Of a stretch of 51,647 nucleotides of DNA, positions 8,017-15,307 are shown one piece after another. The DNA lies in assembly GCA_009929775.1 (NCBI GenBank), contig RZZS01000009.1:1-51647 (forward strand), written 5' to 3'. Both the position numbers and the translations under genes were made by a program. Under the pieces are notes generated by a model. That model ran no database searches, was not told the DNA's origin, and saw only the letters and a list, made by a program, of their open reading frames with translations. How positions within the stretch are numbered: position 1 is the first letter of the stretch; the number at the start of each line of letters is the position of its first letter. This DNA is from Alphaproteobacteria bacterium. GTDB taxonomy: Bacteria; Pseudomonadota; Alphaproteobacteria; Micavibrionales; Micavibrionaceae.

Positions 8017-9927
8017 TTACGTTGCGACGGCGACCCATCCGCCGAGTGCGGCCGCGCCACCCGATGCTACGGCGGCGGTGAAGAGCCACCATGAGGCAGA
8101 AATGGCGGTGATGCGCACGTTTTCGGCGGCCTCGAACGTATGCTGGCGCGCTACCTGGTAGCGCCGGAGCGTTTCCTCCTCGAGCAGGTTGATCCGGCGT
8201 ACGGCCTCGTCGCGCGCTTCGAACACCCGGTCGACGATGTCCTGCGCTTGCTCGTCGGATATGCGCGGGTTTGAGGCTAGGACGGTCTCGACCGTGTGGC
8301 GGTCCATTCGGCCGAGGCGCTGGCGAATGATCTCCGGCGAGCGCTTCGGATCGGCCATGATGGCCTCGAGGTCGGCGCGCAAGACTTCGGGATCGAGTTC
8401 CTCCCGATCGAGATCGGCAAGATAGGCAGCGAATTTATCGCTCGCCTTCCCGGGCAGGGAGGTTATGCGACTCCGGGTATCGCGTGCTTTCCCGCCGAAT
8501 GTCTCCTGCGTGCCCGAGGCCCGGTCTCCCGCGTGTCCCGCTTTTTCCTGGATCATTCCGGTTGCCTCGATGACGCGGTCCACGAGCTTTTCCGCTTTCA
8601 GCTTCGACAGTTTCGTATTTGCGGCCACAAGCGAGGCGACCGTGTCGCGATCGAGGAGATCGAGTCGCTGGCGCAGAATGCCGGGGCCTGCTTTCGGATC
8701 GTGGAGAATGCGCTCGAGGTCTCCCCGGAGTTGGTCGGGCTGAAGTTCCTCCTTGCCGGAGCGGGCCAGGATTTCGCCGAGGCGCTCGCGCAGGGCGCGG
8801 GCGTCCTCGTCGCTCATCGGCGCAAGCTTTTCGGCAGCGGCGGCGGCCTGCTCGGCGCGGCCCTCGCCGCGGTGCTTCCTTGTTTCCTCGATTGCCTCGC
8901 GAACGGTTTGCGTCAATTTTGAGGCGTGCCGCGCCTTGTGGCCGTGGCGGTGCCCCTTGTGGTGGTGTCGGTCGAAATGCGCGGTCAGGACCTTGACGAG
9001 TTCATCCTCTTCGACTTCGACTTTCTCTTCGACGCGGACATGTTCGAGAAGGTCGATAACGTCCGCACGTATCCGGTCGTAATCGGGCTCTTCCGGGGCC
9101 AACTCGCGCAAAAAGGCCGCAAGACGCCGGTCGATTTTATCATGATGCGCAAGGTCGCTGACTTCCTCGTAAATCGCATGGACCATGTTACGACCGGCAT
9201 CCTCCATCTGCTTCTCCTCGGATTTGGATAGAATGCCGCGCACCACAGTAAAGGAACTCGAAAATGCGCTGGAAGCGAGGCTGAACATGCCGCCCATCAG
9301 AGAGCGTACGCCCTTTGCCTCCATGTAGCTGATGATCGCAAGGAAGGTCGCCCAGATCACGAGACCGAGAATGACCCCGAAGCTGAGGACTGTCACAAGG
9401 CTCAATTCGACGGCCATCCAGCTTGAAAAGAACAGCGCCACCGACGTCGTGACGAGCGCCCACAGGCCGAACCCGTTGATCGCCGTGACGAGGGTTTCGC
9501 CGGTTTCGTGATGATCGTCCTTGTCGCCGAATGCGTAAGGATTACCGGTCGTCCCCATCGTTTCGTCGGGATAGACGGTCGCGGTCGGAGATGCGGCTGC
9601 TCCGACGCTTCTCTTTTCATCCGGTTTGAGTTCCCGTTCCTGCCGCTCGTGCGCACGGGCGTGTTCCTTCGCATCCCGAATTTTCGGGCGCAGGCTCGGC
9701 ACGAAGGACAGTCCCAGCGAAACGCTGAGCATTGTGAGCACCATCTGAAGGGCTAGCGCCATCAGAATTCCTGCGACGATCGCAAAGAAAAATTGCGGGG
9801 CTTCGATCTGGAAGCTGCCGGATACGCGGTCGACGACGACTTGCGCAAATGCGGGCGAAGCTGGCAGGGCAAGGCACGCGGCTATGGCGCATGCGGCGGG
9901 GCGCTTGGTGTAATGGATGGGGGGCAT
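8017..9927 (-). CDS. Multi-pass membrane protein with repeated cytoplasmic helical domains
   Basis: A 636-residue protein starting after GGAAGGAAGAGAGCC. A signal-like hydrophobic segment (about 10-28) and one at 46-72 are followed by a charged, His-rich linker and two or three more segments between about 150 and 205. A long soluble region then follows, with a His-rich patch (FDRHHHKGHRHGHKARH), and ends with a final hydrophobic helix. Two related blocks of about 70 residues stand out: EELQPDQLRGDLERILHD...ILRQRLDLLDRDTVASLV and EELDPEVLRADLEAIMAD...IIRQRLGRMDRHTVETVL, each ending in a DRV(I/F)EA helix. Similar repeats occur in large cyanobacterial membrane proteins of unknown role. It may form helical bundles at the membrane. 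No enzyme motif is visible. Confidence 0.75.
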   Translation of the reverse strand: MPPIHYTKRPAACAIAACLALPASPAFAQVVVDRVSGSFQIEAPQFFFAIVAGILMALALQMVLTMLSVSLGLSFVPSLRPKIRDAKEHARAHERQERELKPDEKRSVGAAASPTATVYPDETMGTTGNPYAFGDKDDHHETGETLVTAINGFGLWALVTTSVALFFSSWMAVELSLVTVLSFGVILGLVIWATFLAIISYMEAKGVRSLMGGMFSLASSAFSSSFTVVRGILSKSEEKQMEDAGRNMVHAIYEEVSDLAHHDKIDRRLAAFLRELAPEEPDYDRIRADVIDLLEHVRVEEKVEVEEDELVKVLTAHFDRHHHKGHRHGHKARHASKLTQTVREAIEETRKHRGEGRAEQAAAAAEKLAPMSDEDARALRERLGEILARSGKEELQPDQLRGDLERILHDPKAGPGILRQRLDLLDRDTVASLVAANTKLSKLKAEKLVDRVIEATGMIQEKAGHAGDRASGTQETFGGKARDTRSRITSLPGKASDKFAAYLADLDREELDPEVLRADLEAIMADPKRSPEIIRQRLGRMDRHTVETVLASNPRISDEQAQDIVDRVFEARDEAVRRINLLEEETLRRYQVARQHTFEAAENVRITAISASWWLFTAAVASGGAAALGGWVAVAT

Positions 9928-10080
9928 GGCTCTCTTCCTTCCGGTTTTTGCTCGAAATTCCTCTCTCCTTCAGGTCAATAACGGGACAAATGTTTGATGG
10001 TTCCTGAACGGGCAGGGTGGACAGCGCAGGCGAATTAATCTAACGAGGATAGCTGGTTCAATCGTTGCCGGAGTTTTTCG

Positions 10081-11169
10081 ATGGCTCGTTCCCTGTTGTT
10101 TCTGCTCATTCTCGCCGTCATGGCGCTTTCCGGGGAGGCGCACGCGGCCTGTCCGGCCCAGGGCATCAGCCCGTTTTCCGAAATCGTTGAAGATGGCGAG
10201 TCCCGTCGCTCGGACCCCGGGACGGTTAGCGAAGGCACGGTCCTGATCGATCAGGCCGACCTCAAGCGCAAGCAATGCAGCGGCGGCCGATGGGGCGACC
10301 TTTCCTATGACGGCGTGCATGTCACTTCGGTCCATCCGGCCATGGAGCCCTATATCGAGCAAACGTTTCTCGACCCGAAAAAACGCGAGGTTATCGAGAG
10401 TATCGGGCAAGTCGCCTGTGCCGGAAGCACAGGGACGGGTTTTCTTTTCGACCTGTCGGCTTTCGGCGTTCCCGCGCAGCGCAATTTCGATCTGGTTCTG
10501 ACGTCCTGTCACGTCATCGCGAACGGAAACTGCGCTTTCCGTCCGTTCGAGGGATTCCACGATCTGGGACGGGGCAGGGAAGCCATTGCTGCCCAGATGG
10601 GCCCGAAGCTCGGCGCGGCGCTGCCGATCCGGCGTTCCATCAGCGAAAACGGATGCGCGGAGTTCATGGACGGCAATCCGTCGATCAATCGCCGCACGGC
10701 CCGCAAGGACTGGTGGATCGGTGTCGTGGAACGTAAGTTGCCGGTGCCCGATCAGCAACGCATCCGTCTCGTCGAGGCGGACCATAATCTTGTGGAGGGG
10801 CGCTCGAAGAATGACGAGCTGGTGACGTTCGGCCTGCCGCTTAAACGCCTGCGGGTTCAACTGCCCGGATCGACAACGGTACGCGAGGGGGCGGTTGCGG
10901 ATCTTGTTTATTCGCGGGACTGCGGCGGCGACATCAAGACGGACAACATCGTTCACGACTGCATGACCTATTTCGGGATGTCGGGCGGGCCGCTTGGTTA
11001 CTATGACCGGGACGGCCGGTTTTCGGTTTTCGGCGTGAACAGCTGGGCGGGCGGTCTCTCGAAAGATCTCGGCAGCAAGCAGGCCGCCCAGATCAGCCGC
11101 GGCGGCGCGACCGGCCTGACGAAAGACGTCCTGCGGACGATGCGGAGTAAAATTGCGGAGTTGCGGTAG
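10081..11169 (+). CDS. Secreted trypsin-like serine protease
   Basis: 362 residues. Residues 1-23 form a clear signal peptide ending EAHA, so the protein is exported. The chymotrypsin-fold triad is recognisable: H144 in TSCHVIA, D210 in RKDWWIG, and S301 in GMSGGP. The usual Asp before the nucleophile is replaced by Met, giving GMSGGP instead of GDSGGP. This occurs in some bacterial relatives but could shift specificity or lower activity. Several Cys residues suggest disulfides. The gene stands alone between divergent and convergent neighbours, running into the end of the Fic gene with a five-base gap. The substrate is unknown. Confidence 0.8.
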   Translation: MARSLLFLLILAVMALSGEAHAACPAQGISPFSEIVEDGESRRSDPGTVSEGTVLIDQADLKRKQCSGGRWGDLSYDGVHVTSVHPAMEPYIEQTFLDPKKREVIESIGQVACAGSTGTGFLFDLSAFGVPAQRNFDLVLTSCHVIANGNCAFRPFEGFHDLGRGREAIAAQMGPKLGAALPIRRSISENGCAEFMDGNPSINRRTARKDWWIGVVERKLPVPDQQRIRLVEADHNLVEGRSKNDELVTFGLPLKRLRVQLPGSTTVREGAVADLVYSRDCGGDIKTDNIVHDCMTYFGMSGGPLGYYDRDGRFSVFGVNSWAGGLSKDLGSKQAAQISRGGATGLTKDVLRTMRSKIAELR

Positions 11170-11174
11170 GGGCG

Positions 11175-12524
11175 TTAGCTGTCGAGCTTCAGCAGTTTAT
11201 CGGTCGGATAATAGAATACGTTCCGGCCTTTTCTGCGGCTGACGAGGTATCCCTCGCCTTGCAGGGATTTCAGGTCTTTCACGGCCGTGGCCGCTGTGAC
11301 GCCGTACAGGCGGGTCATGGATGTGACGTTCGTGCGCTCGTCCGGGTGGGAAAGCAGGTAATGGACGAGTTGGATCTGCCGGTCGTTCATATCCGGTAGT
11401 GCTTTGGCGATCTGCGCGAATTTTTCTCCTTCTCCGGCCTTTTTCTCTACGTACGCCTCAAAATCCTTCCTCGCCAGTTCGATCTGGCGGATGTTGTAAT
11501 CGATGAAGTATGTCAGGTCGCAGTCGTCCTGTTCGCTGTGGATGTAAGCGTAGACATACTGTTTCGGGGATTTTTTGATGCGCGTCGAAATCGGGAAAAA
11601 GGCGAATGCCCAGTAGTCCTTATGGAGCATGTACCAGTAAAACAGGGCGCGGGCCAGTCTTCCGTTGCCGTCGGCAAACGGGTGGAGGTAGCCCACCCAG
11701 AAATGCAGCGCGATGGCCTTGACGAGAGGATGCGTGAAGCCGCCTTCGTCCAGTTCGTCGTTGGCCCAGGCGATCAGGCGCGTGATTTCTTCTTTTACGA
11801 ACGAGACGGGCGGAGGAACGTGGGCGATTTTTCCGTCGAGCGGTGAACTGACGGTGATTCGCTCGTCGTCCGTTCGCAATCGACCCGCTTGTGAGGTATT
11901 TTCCAGGGTGTCCGCAGTCAGGACCGCGTGCAGGCTTAAAAGATTTTCGATTGTCAGCTTCTCGTTCCGGAGTTCCTCTTCGATGAGCCGCATGGCCCGA
12001 TAGTTATTGTAAATCATGCGCTGTCCGAGATCCGCCGGGGGGCGGCCTTCCCGGATCATCTTTTGTGCCGCTTCCCGTGTCGTGTGAGCACCTTCCAGTT
12101 GCGCCGAGGCGATAGACTCCTCGATCAGGGAGCGCGAAACGTATTTTTGCCGCTTCTGCTCTGATATCGCGTTAAGTCCGAGGAGGCGCCCGCCCATGTT
12201 GAGATCGATTTCATGGAGGACAGGTTCGTAATGAGCGCATTTGATCCATGAGAAAGCCTGTTGGTCCGGGTGGCTTTTGATCGGGGTTTCGATCTTTCTG
12301 AGCATACGGACCGCTTTTGTCAGGGACCAGAAACTTTCCGGCCGAATGGTTTCCGGAATCCAGCTTTTGCGTTTGAGTTCTGTCCAGTAAAGATATTTTG
12401 GCTGCTCGGTTTTTAACAGAGCCTGCCTGATTTCGTGTTGCTGTTCGGGAGTCGCTTGCAGGACGGCAAACTCGTCCTCCTTGCAAGGGGCGGGTTTTTC
12501 GATCTTTATGAGTTCGCCGGGCAT
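11175..12524 (-). CDS. Fic-domain protein with C-terminal winged helix
   Basis: A 449-residue Fic enzyme, the family that usually transfers AMP from ATP to protein hydroxyls. The Fic motif HPFADGNGR is at 281-289 with catalytic H281. An inhibitory helix motif (S/T)xxxE(G/N) is seen upstream as SAQLEG at 140-145, which places it in the class where auto-inhibition is within the same chain. The N-terminal 110 residues match the Fic-associated N-terminal domain. The last 60 residues form a winged helix-turn-helix (TAATAVKDLKSLQGEGYLV), suggesting DNA binding. The ATG at 12524 is preferred; TTG at 12536 is possible. It follows recG after 106 bp that contains paired palindromic repeats. Confidence 0.9.
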   Translation of the reverse strand: MPGELIKIEKPAPCKEDEFAVLQATPEQQHEIRQALLKTEQPKYLYWTELKRKSWIPETIRPESFWSLTKAVRMLRKIETPIKSHPDQQAFSWIKCAHYEPVLHEIDLNMGGRLLGLNAISEQKRQKYVSRSLIEESIASAQLEGAHTTREAAQKMIREGRPPADLGQRMIYNNYRAMRLIEEELRNEKLTIENLLSLHAVLTADTLENTSQAGRLRTDDERITVSSPLDGKIAHVPPPVSFVKEEITRLIAWANDELDEGGFTHPLVKAIALHFWVGYLHPFADGNGRLARALFYWYMLHKDYWAFAFFPISTRIKKSPKQYVYAYIHSEQDDCDLTYFIDYNIRQIELARKDFEAYVEKKAGEGEKFAQIAKALPDMNDRQIQLVHYLLSHPDERTNVTSMTRLYGVTAATAVKDLKSLQGEGYLVSRRKGRNVFYYPTDKLLKLDS

Positions 12525-12538
12525 GATGGGCGCCAATA

Positions 12539-12627
12539 GTTATAATCACAACGATATTATAACGATGGTATAATAATCGCTGCGCTGCTGCAACAGTTAT
12601 AATCATAACGATGTTATAACTATGCTA
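12539..12627 (-). promoter_or_regulatory. Two tandem imperfect palindromes, putative operators of the Fic gene
   Basis: A 32-base unit is repeated at 12539-12570 and 12596-12627 with 28 identities. Each begins GTTATAA and carries an inverted ATTATAAC or GTTATAAC about ten bases later, so each is also a palindrome. The pair sits immediately before the Fic start and is far more AT-rich than the flanking genes. An autoregulatory site for the winged helix of the Fic protein is the simplest reading, but it is inference. Confidence 0.6.
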
Positions 12628-12630
12628 TCG

Positions 12631-14772
12631 CTATCCCGATCGCAAAAGCCGGATTGCCTGATCGCGTTCGAACAAATAGAGGAGGGTGCGCAGGGCCTCT
12701 CCGCGTTCGCTTTGGAGGTCCGGGTCGCGGTCGATGATCAGGCGGGCGTCGTCGTAGGCGGTCTTTAACAGGTCCGCATGCGCGGCGAGATCGGCGAGGC
12801 GGAAGGCGGGCAGGCCGCTCTGGCGCACGCCGAGCACGTCGCCGCCGCCGCGGAGTTCAAGATCTTTTTCAGCGATGAGAAATCCGTCTTCCGTGTCCCG
12901 CATGATCGAGAGCCGTTCTTTTGCCGTTTCACTCAAAGGGTAGGCGTACAGCAGGAAGCAGAACGATTTGTCCGCGCCGCGTCCGACGCGCCCGCGCAGC
13001 TGGTGAAGCTGGGCGAGGCCGAAGCGCTCGGCGTGTTCGACGACCATCACGGTGGCTTCCGGGACGTTGACCCCGACCTCGATGACGGTCGTGGCGACGA
13101 GGATGTCGAGGTCTCCCCGCGCGAAGGCGTCCATGACCGCGTCCTTTTCGAGCGGCTTCATGCGCCCGTGCACGAGGCCGACCCGTTCGCCGAAAACGGA
13201 TGTCAGGACGTCGTAACGTTCCTCGGCGGCGGCCATGTCGGACAGCTCCGATTCCTCGACCAGCGGACAGACCCAGTACACGCGCGCCCCGGTCGCGATC
13301 CGGCGTTTCAGTCCCTCGACCAGTTCGGCGATACGGTCTTTCGGGAGCAGGCGGGTGTCGACCGGTTTGCGGCCCGGCGGCTTTTCGTCGAGGCGGCTTA
13401 CGTCCATGTCGCCGTACGCGGTGAGGGTCAGCGTGCGGGGGATGGGCGTGGCGGTCATGACGAGGACGTCCGTGCCTTTGCCCTTGGCCGAAAGCTGCAA
13501 GCGTTGGTGGACGCCGAAGCGGTGCTGCTCGTCGATGACGGCAAGGCCGAGATCGGCGAAGTCCACGCCTTCCTGAAACAGCGCGTGGGTGCCGATGATG
13601 ACTTGCGCCGCGCCGTTGCGGATTTGTTGAAGAAGAACCTCGCGCTCCTTGCCCTTGTTGCGCCCGGTCATGACGATCTGGCGTACGCCCGCCGCTTCCA
13701 GCCAGGGCCGCAGGCTTTCGGCGTGCTGGCGGGCGAGAATCTCGGTCGGAGCCATCAGCGCCGCCTGCGCGCCGTTTTCGAGCGCGTTCATCATGGCGAG
13801 CGCCGCGACGACCGTTTTTCCGCTGCCCACGTCGCCCTGCAACAGGCGGAGCATGCGCGAGTCCGAGCCCATGTCCGCGTCGATCTCCGCAAGCGCGCGT
13901 TCCTGTGCGCCGGTCAGGGCGAAGGGGAGGGCGGATGTCACCGCCTCCCGCAACGCCCCCGTGCCCTTGATCTCCCGCCCGCGAGCCTTGCGCTGGCGAT
14001 GGCGGACCAGCGAGATCGCAAGCTGGTTCGAGAGCAGTTCGTCGTAGGCAAGGCGCTGGCGGACGGGGGAGAGCGGGTCGAGCGATCGCGGGGTATCCCC
14101 CTCTAACTCCCCCCTCGCAGCAGAGGGGGGAGGTCGGGAGGGGGGTAATCCCGCCATATGCACCGCCCGCACCGCCTCGTCCCAATCCGTCCACCCGTTG
14201 CGCTCCCTGAACGCCGGGTCGAGCCATTCGGGCAAATCCCGGACGCATTCGAGCGCGGCGAGCATCGTTTTGCGGACGATCTTGTTTGTCAGGCCCGCCG
14301 TAAGCGGGTAGACCGGTTCCACGGTCTCGATGTCCGCGCGGTCTTCCGGCGCGCCGATGGCGTCGGGATGGACGATCTGCGGCCTGCCGTTGAAAAATTC
14401 CACTCGTCCGCTGACGATAACAGGCTGGTTCTCGGGAAGTTGCCGGGCGATCCAGTCCCGGCTCGCGTTAAAGAAAACCAGCGTGATGAACCCGGTCTCG
14501 TCCCGGCACAAAACGCGGTAGGGCTTGCCGCGCCGCTCCGCCGGCTGGTGCGCGTCGACGATCAGCGAGAGCGTCACGACGCGCCCGTCCGGAATGTCTC
14601 TTACTTTCGGCGAAAACCGCCGGTCCACGAAATCGACCGGCAGGTGGAAGAGCAAATCCAGCACCTTCGGCCCGCCCGTCAGCTTTTCAAACAACTTCCC
14701 ATTGCGCGGCCCCACGCCGGGCAGAGCGGTCAGCGCGCGAAACATCGGGTCGAGGGCGAAGGGACGGTTCAT
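12631..14772 (-). CDS. recG: ATP-dependent DNA helicase RecG, with an in-frame palindromic insertion
   Basis: RecG remodels stalled replication forks and branch-migrates recombination intermediates. The ATG at 14772 (MNRPFALDP) gives 713 residues; the longer frame is not needed. An N-terminal wedge/OB region contains LPGVGPRNGKLFEKL. The helicase core carries GDVGSGKT (Walker A), DEQHRFGV (DEQH box) and TATPIPRTL. The TRG region is LRGRVGRG plus DLELRGGGDVLG. Residues about 209-226 (PPSRPPPSAARGELEG) are not family sequence: they are encoded by a palindromic repeat element inserted in frame in a loop between the wedge and the helicase core. The gene is divergent from sdhE. Confidence 0.95.
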   Translation of the reverse strand: MNRPFALDPMFRALTALPGVGPRNGKLFEKLTGGPKVLDLLFHLPVDFVDRRFSPKVRDIPDGRVVTLSLIVDAHQPAERRGKPYRVLCRDETGFITLVFFNASRDWIARQLPENQPVIVSGRVEFFNGRPQIVHPDAIGAPEDRADIETVEPVYPLTAGLTNKIVRKTMLAALECVRDLPEWLDPAFRERNGWTDWDEAVRAVHMAGLPPSRPPPSAARGELEGDTPRSLDPLSPVRQRLAYDELLSNQLAISLVRHRQRKARGREIKGTGALREAVTSALPFALTGAQERALAEIDADMGSDSRMLRLLQGDVGSGKTVVAALAMMNALENGAQAALMAPTEILARQHAESLRPWLEAAGVRQIVMTGRNKGKEREVLLQQIRNGAAQVIIGTHALFQEGVDFADLGLAVIDEQHRFGVHQRLQLSAKGKGTDVLVMTATPIPRTLTLTAYGDMDVSRLDEKPPGRKPVDTRLLPKDRIAELVEGLKRRIATGARVYWVCPLVEESELSDMAAAEERYDVLTSVFGERVGLVHGRMKPLEKDAVMDAFARGDLDILVATTVIEVGVNVPEATVMVVEHAERFGLAQLHQLRGRVGRGADKSFCFLLYAYPLSETAKERLSIMRDTEDGFLIAEKDLELRGGGDVLGVRQSGLPAFRLADLAAHADLLKTAYDDARLIIDRDPDLQSERGEALRTLLYLFERDQAIRLLRSG
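14097..14145. repeat. Palindromic repeat element inside recG
   Basis: The inner stem CTCCCCCCTC (14107-14116) pairs perfectly with 14123-14132 around loop GCAGCA. The outer arm CCCCCTC (14097-14103) pairs with 14138-14144. The unit resembles dispersed palindromes found in multiple copies in proteobacterial genomes. It keeps the recG reading frame. Confidence 0.75.
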
Positions 14773-14825
14773 AGCGGCTTTAGTAAAACCCAAATGACAG
14801 GGCGCGTACAGTCCGATATTCTCCA

Positions 14826-14937
14826 CTGACGTCATCCCGGAAGCGGCAAGGCCGCTATCCGGGGTTTATGCTGCTGAAGGCTGAAACGACAATGGCATGA
14901 ACCCCGGATCAAGTCCGGGGTGACGTGAGGGAAATAG
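14826..14937. repeat. Palindromic repeat between recG and sdhE
   Basis: The outer arms (TGACGTCATCCCGG and CCGGGGTGACGTGA) are inverted copies. Inside lie AGCGGC-AAG-GCCGCT (14842-14856) and CCCCGGA-TCAAG-TCCGGGG (14902-14920). This is the dispersed type seen in many alphaproteobacterial genomes. Its right edge supplies the GTGAGGG that serves as the sdhE ribosome site. Confidence 0.7.
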
Positions 14938-14938
14938 T

Positions 14939-15202
14939 ATGACCGAAACGCTCGAGAACAAACGCAAGCGCCTGATTTTCCGCTCCTGGCACCGGGGGAC
15001 CCGGGAGATGGATCTGATTCTCGGCTCCTTCGCGGACAGGTACCTGCCGGAATTCGCCGAGGCCGAACTCGACCAGTATGATGCGATCCTCAACGAAAAC
15101 GACCCGAACCTCTATAACTGGATTACGGGCCGGGAGCCTGTTCCGGAAGGTGCGCGGAGTGCGATGATGGAAAGGCTTCTGGAGCATCGATATAAAGTGT
15201 AG
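14939..15202 (+). CDS. sdhE: FAD assembly factor SdhE (succinate dehydrogenase assembly factor 2)
   Basis: An 87-residue helical protein that promotes covalent attachment of FAD to the succinate dehydrogenase flavoprotein. The family signature RSWHRGTREMDLILGSF appears at 15-31 and contains the conserved RGxxE that contacts the flavoprotein. The C-terminal helix has the usual NWITGREPVP. Its length is normal for SdhE. The start ATG follows GTGAGGG at 6-7 bases, bases that belong to the adjoining repeat element. recG divergent on one side and mfd 105 bp downstream is a common alphaproteobacterial order. Confidence 0.95.
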   Translation: MTETLENKRKRLIFRSWHRGTREMDLILGSFADRYLPEFAEAELDQYDAILNENDPNLYNWITGREPVPEGARSAMMERLLEHRYKV

Positions 15203-15307
15203 CGAGGAACCGAAACGGGGACGGAGTAATTTACTCCGTTCTCTCTCGCCGCCGGGCGTGACAAAAACCTTGCTTACCGTTCGCCCGGAGTGGTTTATAT
15301 CAGGCCC

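Noticed and set aside
12778..14106. Long plus-strand ORF (442 residues) antisense to recG
   Set aside because: It is a GC-rich shadow of recG; no domain or start signal is visible.
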